Source of the DNA: an uncultured Pseudomonas sp.
GTDB taxonomy: Bacteria; Pseudomonadota; Gammaproteobacteria; Pseudomonadales; Pseudomonadaceae
Reading direction: 5' to 3'
DNA length: 64,000 nucleotides
Assembly: GCA_943912755.1 (NCBI GenBank)
Contig: CALTWF010000007.1
Location: 1 to 64,000 of the forward strand
The notes under the pieces: model-generated
Told to the model about the DNA's origin: nothing
The model's input: only the letters and a program-made list of their open reading frames with translations
The model's database searches: none
Shown here: positions 26,076 through 34,986 of the stretch, in pieces
Layout of the letters: the number at the start of each line of letters is the position of its first letter
How positions within the stretch are numbered: position 1 is the first letter of the stretch
Made by a program: the position numbers and the translations under genes

Positions 26076-27314
26076 GTGCCCCGATCCCCCCTGCTCTCCC
26101 GAACCCTGGCCACGCTGTACGTCGCCCTACTCGCCCCGCTGGCCCAGGCCGACAGCCTGAGCCTGCCGCAGGCCATCGCCACGGCCCTGGAACACAACCC
26201 GGAGATGGCCGCCGCGCGCCAGGAAATCGGCATCGCCGACGGTGCCCGGCGCCAGGCCGGGCTGCTGCCCAACCCGGAGCTGTCCTATGAAGTCGAGGAC
26301 ACCCGGCGCAACACCAGCACCACCACCGTCAGCATCAGCCAGCCGCTGGAGCTGGGCGGCAAGCGCGGCGCGCGGATCGAGGTGGCGAGCATCGGCCAGA
26401 CCCTGGCGCAGATGACCCTGGAACGCCAGGCCAACGACCTGCGCGCCGAAGTGACCCTGGCCTTCCATGCCGCCCTGCGCGCGCAAACCGCCGTCGAGCT
26501 GGCCCGACAGTCGCTGGACCTCAGCGAGCGCGGCCTGCGGGTGGTCGAGGGCCGGGTACGCGCGGGCAAGTCGTCACCGGTGGAAGCGACCCGCGCCCAG
26601 GTGCAACTGGCCGAGGCGCGCCTGCAACTGGGCGGCGCCGAAACCCGCAAAGGCACGGCCTGGCGGCAATTGGCGCAGGTCATCGGCAACCCCGTGGAAA
26701 CCTTCGAGCGCCTGCAGGCGCCGTCGCTGTCGCCCGGCCGGCCACCGGCGGCCGGGCCCTTGCTCGCCCGCCTGGAGCAGACCGCCGAGCTGCGCCAGGC
26801 CGCCGCGCAGATCGAGCAGAACGATGCCGCCCTGGGCTCGGAAAAGGCCCGGCGCATCCCCGACCTGACCGTCAGCCTCGGCAGCCAGTACGACCGCGCC
26901 GAGCGCGAGCGGGTCAATGTGGTCGGGCTGTCCCTGCCGCTGCCGTTGTTCGATCGCAACCAGGGCAACGTGCTCGCCGCCGCCCGCCGCGCCGACCAGT
27001 CCCGCGACCTGCGCAACGCCGTGGAACTGCGCCTGCGCAGCGCCACCCGCAGCGCCTTGAACCAGTGGGCCACGGCCATGGACGAGGTCGAGTCCTACGA
27101 CCGCACCATCCTCCCCGCCGCGCGCCAGGCGGTCGACAGTGCCACCCGCGGCTTCGAGATGGGCAAGTTCGGCTTTATCGAAGTGCTCGATGCCCAGCGC
27201 ACCCTGATCGCCGCCCGCGAGCAGTACCTCGCCTCCCTGGCCAGCGCCAGCGAAGCCCGGGCCCTGGTGGAACGGGTCTACGGCGACCTCGGCAGCGCAA
27301 CCGCCACCCCTTGA
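26076..27314 (+). CDS. czcC: Outer-membrane factor of a CzcCBA metal efflux pump
   Basis: A 412-aa TolC-family protein with a signal peptide (MPRSPLLSRTLATLYVALL...AQA). Two repeated OEP halves contain long helices (about 60-190 and 240-400), with motifs LPQAIATALEHNPEM, ISQPLELGGKRGARIEVA and FGFIEVLDAQRTLI. The GTG at 26076 is preceded by GAGGA at 7 bases; a GTG at 26058 in the same frame is less likely. It forms the outer-membrane channel that lets the CzcBA complex expel Co/Zn/Cd. czcB starts 20 bp downstream. Confidence 0.9.
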   Translation: MPRSPLLSRTLATLYVALLAPLAQADSLSLPQAIATALEHNPEMAAARQEIGIADGARRQAGLLPNPELSYEVEDTRRNTSTTTVSISQPLELGGKRGARIEVASIGQTLAQMTLERQANDLRAEVTLAFHAALRAQTAVELARQSLDLSERGLRVVEGRVRAGKSSPVEATRAQVQLAEARLQLGGAETRKGTAWRQLAQVIGNPVETFERLQAPSLSPGRPPAAGPLLARLEQTAELRQAAAQIEQNDAALGSEKARRIPDLTVSLGSQYDRAERERVNVVGLSLPLPLFDRNQGNVLAAARRADQSRDLRNAVELRLRSATRSALNQWATAMDEVESYDRTILPAARQAVDSATRGFEMGKFGFIEVLDAQRTLIAAREQYLASLASASEARALVERVYGDLGSATATP

Positions 27315-27334
27315 ATCCCGATCCTGGAGCAGTA

Positions 27335-28561
27335 ATGGAAAACAAACGCAAGATCGCCCTCGCGCTGTTCGCGGCGGCGGCCCTCGGCTTTGCCGGCGTG
27401 GCCTGGAACGACAACGCCGAACATGGCGCCGATGACGGCCACGGCCATGCAGCGGCGAAAACCGCCAAGGATGACCACGGGCACGACGAAGAAGAAGGCC
27501 ATGCCGAGGAAGGCGAAGGCGGTCACGCAGAAGAAGGCAAGCTGACCCTGGACGCCCGACAGATCCAGGCCGCAGGCATCGAAGTGGAAGCCGCCGCGCC
27601 ACGTGAGCTGGGCAGCGTGGTCAGCTTCCCCGGGGAAATCCGCTTCGACGAAGACCGCACCGCCCACGTGGTGCCGCGGGTGCCCGGGGTGGTGGAAAGC
27701 GTCAGCGCCAACCTCGGCGAGACGGTGAAGAAGGGCCAGTTGCTGGCGGTGATCGCCAGCCAGCAGATGTCCGACCTGCGCAGCGAGCAGCAGGCGGCGC
27801 AGCGCCGGGTCGAGCTGGCGCGGGTCACTTTCGAGCGGGAAAAGCAACTGTGGCAGGAGCGCATCTCCGCCGAGCAGGACTACCTGCAAGCGCGGCAGAA
27901 CCTGCAGGAAGCCGAGATCGGCCTGGCCAACGCGCGGCAGAAGGTCGCCGCCCTCGGCGCCTCGGCCAGTCCCGCCGGCGGCAACCGCTACGAACTGCGC
28001 GCGCCCTTCGACGCGGTCGTGGTGGAAAAGCACCTGGCCCTCGGCGAGGTGGTCGGCGAGGCGAGCAATGCCTTCACCCTGTCCGATCTGTCGCGGGTCT
28101 GGGCGACCTTCGCCGTGCCGCCCCGGGACCTCGACAAGGTCGCCGCCGGCCGTGCCGTGCGGGTGTCGTCGCCGGACCTGGACAGCGCCGTGGACGGCAC
28201 CATCGGCTACGTCGGCAGCCTGCTCGGCGAGCAGAACCGCGCCGCCACCGTGCGCGTCACCCTGACCAACCCCGATGGCGCCTGGCGCCCGGGCCTGTTC
28301 GTCAATATCGCGGTCAGCAGCCGCAGCGTGCCGGCGGCGGTCACGGTGCGCCATGAAGCCGTGCAGACGGTGGAAGAACAACCCTCGGTGTTCGTCCGCA
28401 CCGCCGACGGCTTCGACACCCGCCCGGTAACCCTGGGCCGCCGCGACGGCGACTACGTCGAGGTCGTCGACGGCCTCGCGGCCGGGGCCCTGGTCGCCAC
28501 CCGCGGCAGCTTCACCCTCAAGTCCGAGCTGGGCAAGGCCGCCGCCGAGCACAGCCATTGA
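27335..28561 (+). CDS. czcB: Membrane-fusion protein of the CzcCBA pump
   Basis: A 408-aa periplasmic adaptor anchored by an N-terminal hydrophobic segment (about 6-24). Next comes a His/Asp/Glu-rich stretch (about 30-68, with repeated GHGH, DHGHDEEEGH and GHAEEG) likely to bind divalent metal. Lipoyl/hairpin and beta-barrel domains follow (VVSFPGEIRFDEDRTAHVVP, VVEKHLALGEVVGEASNAF). Adaptors of this type link the RND pump to CzcC and can hand metal to CzcA. It lies 20 bp after czcC and 24 bp before czcA, in one operon. Confidence 0.92.
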   Translation: MENKRKIALALFAAAALGFAGVAWNDNAEHGADDGHGHAAAKTAKDDHGHDEEEGHAEEGEGGHAEEGKLTLDARQIQAAGIEVEAAAPRELGSVVSFPGEIRFDEDRTAHVVPRVPGVVESVSANLGETVKKGQLLAVIASQQMSDLRSEQQAAQRRVELARVTFEREKQLWQERISAEQDYLQARQNLQEAEIGLANARQKVAALGASASPAGGNRYELRAPFDAVVVEKHLALGEVVGEASNAFTLSDLSRVWATFAVPPRDLDKVAAGRAVRVSSPDLDSAVDGTIGYVGSLLGEQNRAATVRVTLTNPDGAWRPGLFVNIAVSSRSVPAAVTVRHEAVQTVEEQPSVFVRTADGFDTRPVTLGRRDGDYVEVVDGLAAGALVATRGSFTLKSELGKAAAEHSH

Positions 28562-28585
28562 TGCGCCCGTACAGGATGACCCTCC

Positions 28586-31500
28586 ATGTTTGAACGTCTG
28601 ATTCGCTTTGCCATCGAGCAGCGCATCGTGGTGATGATCGCCGTGCTGCTGATGGCCGGCCTGGGGATCTACAGCTACCAGAAGCTGCCGATCGACGCGG
28701 TGCCGGATATCACCAACGTCCAGGTGCAGATCAACGCCGCCGCGCCGGGCTACTCGCCGCTGGAAACCGAGCAGCGCATCACCTTCCCGGTGGAAACCGC
28801 CATGGCCGGCCTGCCCGGCCTGCAGCAGACCCGCTCGCTGTCGCGCTCGGGGCTGTCGCAGGTCACGGTGATCTTCGCCGACGGCACCGATATCTTCTTC
28901 GCCCGCCAGCAGGTCAACGAACGCCTGCAGGTGGCCAAGGCGCAATTGCCGCAAGGCGTCGAGGCGGTGATGGGCCCGGTGTCCACCGGCCTCGGCGAGA
29001 TCTTCCTGTGGACCGTGGAAGCCGACGACGGCGCGCGCAAGGAAGACGGCACGCCCTACACCGCCACCGACCTGCGGGTAATCCAGGACTGGATCATCAA
29101 GCCGCAACTGCGCAATGTGCCGGGGGTGGCCGAGATCAACACCATCGGCGGGCATGCCAAGCAGTACCTGGTCGCCCCCGATCCCCGGCGCCTGGCCGCC
29201 TACCGCCTGACCCTCGGCGACCTGCTGGCGGCCCTGGAAAGCAACAACGGCAACGTCGGCGCCGGCTACATCGAGCGCAGCGGCGAGCAGTTGCTGGTGC
29301 GTGCCCCGGGCCAGGTCGGCAGCCTGGAGGACATCGCCAATATCGTGATTTCCAGCGTCGACGGCACGCCGATCCGCGTCAGCCATGTCGCCGAGGTCAG
29401 CCTCGGCGAAGAACTGCGCTCCGGCGCCGCCACCGAGAACGGCCGCGAAGTGGTGCTGGGCACGGTGTTCATGCTGATCGGCGAAAACAGCCGCACGGTG
29501 TCCCAGGCGGTGGCGGCCAAGCTCGCCGAGATCAACCGCAGCCTGCCCGAGGGCGTGGTGGCGGTGACCGTCTACGACCGCACCAACCTGGTGGAAAAAG
29601 CCATCGCCACGGTGAAGAAGAACCTGGTCGAAGGCGCGATCCTGGTGATCGCCATCCTCTTCCTGTTCCTCGGCAATATCCGCGCGGCGCTGATCACCGC
29701 CATGGTCATCCCGCTGTCGATGCTGTTCACCTTCACCGGCATGTTCAACAACAAGGTCAGCGCCAACCTGATGAGTCTCGGCGCCCTCGACTTCGGCATC
29801 ATCGTCGATGGCGCGGTGGTCATCGTCGAGAACGCCATCCGCCGCCTGGCCCATGCCCAGCACAGGCACGGGCGCATGCTGACCCGTGCCGAGCGCTTCC
29901 ACGAAGTCTTCGCCGCCGCCCGCGAGGCACGCCGGCCGCTGATCTTCGGCCAGCTGATCATCATGGTGGTGTACCTGCCGATCTTCGCCCTGACCGGGGT
30001 CGAAGGAAAAATGTTCCACCCCATGGCCTTCACCGTGGTCATCGCCCTGCTCGGCGCCATGCTGCTGTCGGTGACCTTCGTCCCGGCGGCCATCGCCATG
30101 TTCGTCACCGGCAAGGTCAAGGAAGAGGAAGGCCTGGTCATGCGCAAGGCGCGCCAGGGCTATGCCCCGGTGCTGGAGTGGGTGTTGCAGCACCGCAACC
30201 TGGCCTTCGCCGCGGCCGCCGCCGTGGTGTTACTGACCGGCGCCATGGCCAGCCGCATGGGCAGCGAGTTCATCCCCAGCCTCAGCGAGGGCGACCTGGC
30301 CCTGCAGGCGCTGCGCGTACCGGGCACCAGCCTGAGCCAGTCGGTGGACATGCAGCAGCGCCTGGAGAAGGCCCTGATGGCGCAGGTGCCGGAAGTGCAG
30401 CGGGTGTTCGCCCGCACCGGCACCGCCGAGATCGCCGCCGACCCGATGCCGCCGAACATCTCCGACGCCTACCTCATGCTCAAGCCCCGGGAGCAATGGC
30501 CCGATCCGGCGAAATCGCGGGAAGCGATCATCGCCGCCGTGCAACAGGCCGCCGCCAGCGTGCCGGGAAGCAACTACGAGCTGTCGCAGCCGATCCAGCT
30601 GCGCTTCAACGAGCTGATTTCCGGGGTGCGCAGCGATGTCGCGGTGAAGGTGTTCGGCGACGACATGGACACCCTCAACCGCACGGCAGCCAAGGTCGCC
30701 ACGGCCTTGCAAGGGGTCCCGGGCGCCTCCGAGGTGAAGGTCGAGCAGACCACCGGCCTGCCGGTGCTGACCATCAACATCGACCGGGAAAAAGCCGCAC
30801 GCCACGGCCTGAACATTGGCGAAGTGCAGGACGCCGTGGCCATCGCCGTCGGCGGGCGCCAGGCCGGCACGCTGTACGAGGGAGACCGCCGCTTCGACAT
30901 GGTGGTGCGCCTGCCCGAGCCCCTGCGCACCGACGTCGCCGGGCTCGCCGAACTGCTGATCCCGGTACCGGCCAATGCCGCCCTGGGTGCCGAGCGCATC
31001 GGCTTTATCCCGCTGTCCCAGGTCGCCAGCCTCGACCTGCAACTGGGGCCGAACCAGATCAGCCGGGAAAACGGCAAGCGCCTGGTGGTTGTCAGTGCCA
31101 ACGTGCGCGGCCGCGACCTCGGTTCCTTCGTCGAGGAAGCCAGCGCCACCCTGATCCGCGACGTGCAGATCCCGGCCGGCTACTGGACCACCTGGGGCGG
31201 CCAGTTCGAGCAGCTGCAATCGGCGGCCAAGCGCCTGCAGATCGTCGTGCCGGTGGCCTTGCTGCTGGTGATGACCCTGCTGTTCCTGATGTTCAACAAC
31301 CTCAAGGACGGCCTGCTGGTGTTCACCGGGATTCCCTTCGCCCTCACCGGCGGCGTGCTCGCCCTGTGGCTGCGCGACATCCCGCTGTCGATCTCGGCCG
31401 GGGTCGGTTTTATCGCCCTGTCGGGGGTGGCGGTGCTCAATGGCCTGGTGATGATTGCCTTTATCCGCAACCTGCGCGAGGAAGGCGCGACCCTCGCCAG

Positions 31501-31732
31501 CGCGGTGACCGACGGCGCCCTGACGCGCTTGCGCCCGGTGCTGATGACCGCGCTGGTAGCGTCCCTCGGCTTTATCCCCATGGCCCTGGCCACCGGCACC
31601 GGCGCCGAGGTGCAGCGGCCGCTGGCGACGGTGGTGATCGGCGGGATCCTCTCGTCCACCGCGCTGACCTTGCTGGTGCTGCCGGCGTTGTACCAGTGGG
31701 CGCATCGGCGGGATGAGGAGGTGGACGGGTAA
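28586..31732 (+). CDS. czcA: RND-type heavy-metal/proton antiporter
   Basis: A 1048-aa inner-membrane pump of the HME-RND family with 12 predicted membrane segments: TM1 near residue 12, TM2-6 at about 345-540, TM7 at about 550, and TM8-12 at 890-1040. Two large periplasmic loops lie between them. The HME signature DFGIIVDGAVVIVENAIRR starts at about residue 402; the acidic residues there are those needed for proton/metal transport in the Co/Zn/Cd class (HME1). N-terminal VPDITNVQVQINAAAPGYSP is also diagnostic. It expels Zn2+, Cd2+ and Co2+ with CzcB and CzcC. A REP pair follows the stop. Confidence 0.95.
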   Translation: MFERLIRFAIEQRIVVMIAVLLMAGLGIYSYQKLPIDAVPDITNVQVQINAAAPGYSPLETEQRITFPVETAMAGLPGLQQTRSLSRSGLSQVTVIFADGTDIFFARQQVNERLQVAKAQLPQGVEAVMGPVSTGLGEIFLWTVEADDGARKEDGTPYTATDLRVIQDWIIKPQLRNVPGVAEINTIGGHAKQYLVAPDPRRLAAYRLTLGDLLAALESNNGNVGAGYIERSGEQLLVRAPGQVGSLEDIANIVISSVDGTPIRVSHVAEVSLGEELRSGAATENGREVVLGTVFMLIGENSRTVSQAVAAKLAEINRSLPEGVVAVTVYDRTNLVEKAIATVKKNLVEGAILVIAILFLFLGNIRAALITAMVIPLSMLFTFTGMFNNKVSANLMSLGALDFGIIVDGAVVIVENAIRRLAHAQHRHGRMLTRAERFHEVFAAAREARRPLIFGQLIIMVVYLPIFALTGVEGKMFHPMAFTVVIALLGAMLLSVTFVPAAIAMFVTGKVKEEEGLVMRKARQGYAPVLEWVLQHRNLAFAAAAAVVLLTGAMASRMGSEFIPSLSEGDLALQALRVPGTSLSQSVDMQQRLEKALMAQVPEVQRVFARTGTAEIAADPMPPNISDAYLMLKPREQWPDPAKSREAIIAAVQQAAASVPGSNYELSQPIQLRFNELISGVRSDVAVKVFGDDMDTLNRTAAKVATALQGVPGASEVKVEQTTGLPVLTINIDREKAARHGLNIGEVQDAVAIAVGGRQAGTLYEGDRRFDMVVRLPEPLRTDVAGLAELLIPVPANAALGAERIGFIPLSQVASLDLQLGPNQISRENGKRLVVVSANVRGRDLGSFVEEASATLIRDVQIPAGYWTTWGGQFEQLQSAAKRLQIVVPVALLLVMTLLFLMFNNLKDGLLVFTGIPFALTGGVLALWLRDIPLSISAGVGFIALSGVAVLNGLVMIAFIRNLREEGATLASAVTDGALTRLRPVLMTALVASLGFIPMALATGTGAEVQRPLATVVIGGILSSTALTLLVLPALYQWAHRRDEEVDG

Positions 31733-31752
31733 CGAAAGGCGGTGCTCTTCAG

Positions 31753-31836
31753 GGCCTCATCGCTGGCAAGGCCAGCTCCCACAGGTTTCGCGGTGCACGC
31801 AGACCTTGTGGGAGCTGGCTTGCCAGCGATGAGGCC
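31753..31836. repeat. Inverted REP pair after czcA
   Basis: GGCCTCATCGCTGGCAAGG (with one extra G) and the complementary copy ending at 31836 bracket a 30-bp spacer. They lie between the convergent czcA and MFS genes. Confidence 0.85.
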
Positions 31837-31859
31837 CTCAACTCAGCCCCGATTTCCCA

Positions 31860-33020
31860 CTAAAGCACCCGAAACAACACCCCCACCAACAGCACATTGA
31901 CCACCGCCAGGCCGCCCATCGCCCCGAGCACCGCCCCAGGCCCGGCCGCCTGCAACAGCCAGCCGCCAAGCAACGGCGTGGCCGCCTGGCCGATCAGTGA
32001 CGGCAGCGACATGCGCCCCATCAGCAATACGTAGTTGCTCGGCGACATCAGCGCCAGCGGCAGCAAGCCGCGGACGATCGCCCGCAAGCCGTTGCCAAAG
32101 CCATACAGCACCAGGCCAACCAGGGTCGCCGACGGCGCCAGGGCCACCAGCAGCAAGCCGACCGCCACCAGCACCACGGAGATCAGCGTGGTCCACAGCG
32201 GGTGGCGCTTGCGCGCGAAGATCTGCACGATCCGCGAGCCCACCTGGCACGGCCCAAGCACCGCGGCAAAGCCGATGGCCGCCACCAGGCTGTGGCCCTG
32301 CCCTTGCAGGATCGACACCAGGTGCACCGCCACCGCCGTCATCAGCACCGCGCCAATGGCGAAGATCGCCGTGAGCAGCCAGTAGACCCGCGGATCGACG
32401 CGGTCCTCGGCGAGCTGCCGGGCCTTGCTGGCAATACGGATGCCCACCCCCGCCGGCAACGCCCGCCAGTACAGCGGCGCGACACAGGCTAGCAGCACCA
32501 GGGCGTAGGCCACGCAGGTCAGGCGCCAGCCCAGGTGCTCGATCAACAGCGCCACCAGCGGCCAGGTCAGAGTCGAGGCGAAGCCGGAAATCAGGGTGAT
32601 GCCGGTGATCGCCCCGGCGGCCTTCTCGCCATACAGCGCGCCGAGGCTGGCGAACAGCGCTTCGTACAACCCCAGCGCCATGCCCACGCCAATCACCGCC
32701 CAGGCCAGCAGGAACCAGCCCAGGGTTGGCGCCCAAGCCATCAGCAGCAAGCCCAGCGCCACCACCGCGCCGCTGCTGGCCAGCACCGGCCGGCCGCCGA
32801 AGCGCGCCACCAGGCGGCTGGTGAGCGGCGCCAGCACGGCCGACACCAGCAGGCTCAGGGACAACGCGCCGTACACCCACTGGTTGGCCCAGCCGGTGTC
32901 GCGGACGATGGGCGCGGCCATCACCGCGAGAAGGAAGAACGAACCGCCCCAGACCAGGATCTGCAACAGGCCGAGAAGAAAAATGCCGGTGATGCCGGGT
33001 GAAGCAGCGTGGTCTTTCAC
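31860..33020 (-). CDS. MFS transporter (12 segments), substrate unknown
   Basis: About 386 aa, 12 hydrophobic segments, beginning near VKDHAASPGITGIFLLGLLQ. The GTG at 33020 is chosen because the frame upstream of it overlaps the preceding hydrolase gene and is not MFS-like. WVYGALSLSLLVSAVLAPLT and LYEALFASLGALYGEKAAGA are typical of monocarboxylate/uncharacterised MFS groups. It is the last gene of a LysR-hydrolase-MFS operon on the minus strand, 35 bp after the hydrolase, so it may carry the compound that the hydrolase acts on. Confidence 0.83.
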   Translation of the reverse strand: MKDHAASPGITGIFLLGLLQILVWGGSFFLLAVMAAPIVRDTGWANQWVYGALSLSLLVSAVLAPLTSRLVARFGGRPVLASSGAVVALGLLLMAWAPTLGWFLLAWAVIGVGMALGLYEALFASLGALYGEKAAGAITGITLISGFASTLTWPLVALLIEHLGWRLTCVAYALVLLACVAPLYWRALPAGVGIRIASKARQLAEDRVDPRVYWLLTAIFAIGAVLMTAVAVHLVSILQGQGHSLVAAIGFAAVLGPCQVGSRIVQIFARKRHPLWTTLISVVLVAVGLLLVALAPSATLVGLVLYGFGNGLRAIVRGLLPLALMSPSNYVLLMGRMSLPSLIGQAATPLLGGWLLQAAGPGAVLGAMGGLAVVNVLLVGVLFRVL

Positions 33021-33055
33021 GAATACATCCGGGGGACTGCGAAAAAAAGGAAAAA

Positions 33056-33799
33056 TCAGGCGTCGAACGCGCCGTCGAGCCATTGGCCGAGCAGCTCGCT
33101 GGTGCGCTCGGGATGCTCCAGCGGCGGCAGATGGCCGCATTCGTCGATCACTTCGAGGTGCGCACCGGCAATCCTCTCGTGCATGAAGCGGGCTTCGGCC
33201 AGCGGGGTGATTTCGTCCTGGGCGCCGAACAGCACCAGGGTCGGCACTTGGATGGCCGCCAGCAACGGCTGGTAATCGGCACGCTCGATGATCGCCTGCT
33301 GCTGGCGGATAAAGCCCTCGCGGCCAATGGCGTCGGCCATGTCCATCACCACCCGGGGCACCTCGGTTTGCAGGCTGCGGGCATGCATCAGGCGCGGCAG
33401 CAACTGCGGGGTGACGCCCTTGAACTTGCCCAGCCCGGCCAGCTCCAGCAGGCCACGGCGGACCCGCGCGCGCGCCGGTTCGTCGGGCCGCGCCATGGTG
33501 TCGAGCAGGGCCAGGCGCTCTACCCGTTCAGGGGCGCGGCGAAGGATTTCGAAAGCGACATAACCGCCCATGGACAGCGCCGCCAGGGCAAAGCGCGGTG
33601 GCGCCTGCGCCAGCACGCGCTCGGCCATGGCGGCGATGGAGGCGTCCTGGCTGAGGTCGGCCACCAGCACCTCGCGGCGGCTAGCGAAGGTGGCCCGGGC
33701 ATGGGCCCACAGGCGATGGTCGTTGAGCAGGCCAGGCAGCAGGACGAGGGGCAGCGTGTCGCGGGTCAAACCGGGTACTCCAGAAGAATGAAAGGTCAC
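33056..33799 (-). CDS. Alpha/beta hydrolase
   Basis: About 247 aa. The nucleophile elbow is ALSMGGYVAF (GxSxG variant S-M-G-G with Ser as nucleophile), the acid lies in LFGAQDEITP, and the catalytic His in ECGHLPPLEHPE. An oxyanion LLPGLLNDHRLW motif is near the N-terminus. The GTG at 33799 overlaps the LysR stop; a TTG at 33769 with GGAG 8 bases upstream is an equally good start. The fold covers esterases, enol-lactone hydrolases and C-C hydrolases, so the reaction is not fixed. It is coupled to the LysR gene upstream and the MFS gene downstream. Confidence 0.88.
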   Translation of the reverse strand: MTFHSSGVPGLTRDTLPLVLLPGLLNDHRLWAHARATFASRREVLVADLSQDASIAAMAERVLAQAPPRFALAALSMGGYVAFEILRRAPERVERLALLDTMARPDEPARARVRRGLLELAGLGKFKGVTPQLLPRLMHARSLQTEVPRVVMDMADAIGREGFIRQQQAIIERADYQPLLAAIQVPTLVLFGAQDEITPLAEARFMHERIAGAHLEVIDECGHLPPLEHPERTSELLGQWLDGAFDA

Positions 33800-34719
33800 A
33801 GCATGTGCCCGGCCCAGATGCGCCGCTCGACCAGGTCGGCGGCGATCTCGATAAAGGCCTCGGCAACGAAGCGCGCCGCCGGGCTGACCCGGCGATCGGC
33901 GGGAAACACCTGCACCAGCTTGCGCATCGGCAGCGGGTCGACCAAGGGCGCGGCGCACAGGCTGCCGCTCTCCACTTGCGCCCAGATCGGCGCCAGCGGC
34001 AGCACGGTGAGGCCGAAGCCATTGCGCACCAGGTCGATCATGGCGCCGAAGGAATCGGCCTCGACGCTGGTACGCAGCTTCACCCCGACTTCCCGCGCAC
34101 AGTTGTCGAGGATCACCCGCAGGCCATGGCGGGCGCTGGGCAATACCAGTTCGCGCTCGGCCAGGCTGGCGAACGCCACTGGCGTGTCGAGGTCGAGGCC
34201 GGCACCGGGCGGGCCGACCAGCAGCAGGTTTTCCATCATCACCGGGACGATGCGCAAGGTGTGCAGCGGCTGCGGGTCGTAGGAAATCGCCAGTTCCAGT
34301 TCGCCGCGTTGCAGCCAGTCCAGCAGGTAGCCGCTGAACGCCGAGGAAAAGCGCACGGCCAGGTTGGGCTGGGCCTCGCGGATCTTGCGTACCAGCGGCA
34401 CGGTGATGATCTCGGCCACCGTGGGCGTGGTGCCGATGACCACCGTGCCGCGCAGGTTGGTGCGCCCGCCCGCCACCGAACTGCGGATCGACTCCAGCTC
34501 TTCCATGATCCGCGTGGCATGGGCCAGCACTTCGCGGCCGGCTTCGGTGATGACCATGCCGCGCCCGTGACGCTCGAACAGGTAGGTGCCGAGCTCCTTT
34601 TCCAGCATGCGGATCTGCCGGCTCAGGGCCGGCTGAGCGATGTGCAGGCGATCGGAGGCCTTGCTCAGGCTGCCCAGTTCGGCAACGTGGATCAGGGTCT
34701 TGAGTTGAACGACATCCAT
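33796..34719 (-). CDS. LysR-family transcriptional regulator
   Basis: A 307-aa LysR protein beginning MDVVQLKTLIHVAELGSLSK at 34719; the frame is open 42 bp further up, but the usual LysR N-terminus fixes the start. The HTH (about 1-60, HIAQPALSRQIRMLEKELG) is followed by an effector domain (about 90-300) with a clear RGTVVIGTTPTVAE start. It is translationally coupled to the downstream hydrolase (stop and start overlap). A KgtP-like symporter gene lies divergently at 34987. It probably controls both directions. The effector is unknown. Confidence 0.92.
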   Translation of the reverse strand: MDVVQLKTLIHVAELGSLSKASDRLHIAQPALSRQIRMLEKELGTYLFERHGRGMVITEAGREVLAHATRIMEELESIRSSVAGGRTNLRGTVVIGTTPTVAEIITVPLVRKIREAQPNLAVRFSSAFSGYLLDWLQRGELELAISYDPQPLHTLRIVPVMMENLLLVGPPGAGLDLDTPVAFASLAERELVLPSARHGLRVILDNCAREVGVKLRTSVEADSFGAMIDLVRNGFGLTVLPLAPIWAQVESGSLCAAPLVDPLPMRKLVQVFPADRRVSPAARFVAEAFIEIAADLVERRIWAGHML

Positions 34720-34986
34720 GGGCGGGCCAGTCAGGACTACGGGAAAGCGGGACTGACACAAGTGTATACATATTGCCCGCCGGTGAAACGCCCCGCGCCG
34801 CCCCGAGCGCTCCCGCCAGGCTTGCGCAACCCGCGAAACACAAGGCTTGCGCCGTCATCGATAAAATTTCGGCATATCAGTTAGGCCAGTCAGCGGCCTT
34901 ATTGGCGCCCCCGCCCTGGGATAGCGTGAGGTCCTGCCGGTCGTCCCTGTCCGGCGTACTACAAGAACAAGATCAGGGTGAACCTC

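Noticed and set aside
27278..30193. A 971-codon frame antisense to czcB and czcA
   Set aside because: The sense strand encodes classic RND pump proteins; the antisense product has no domain features.
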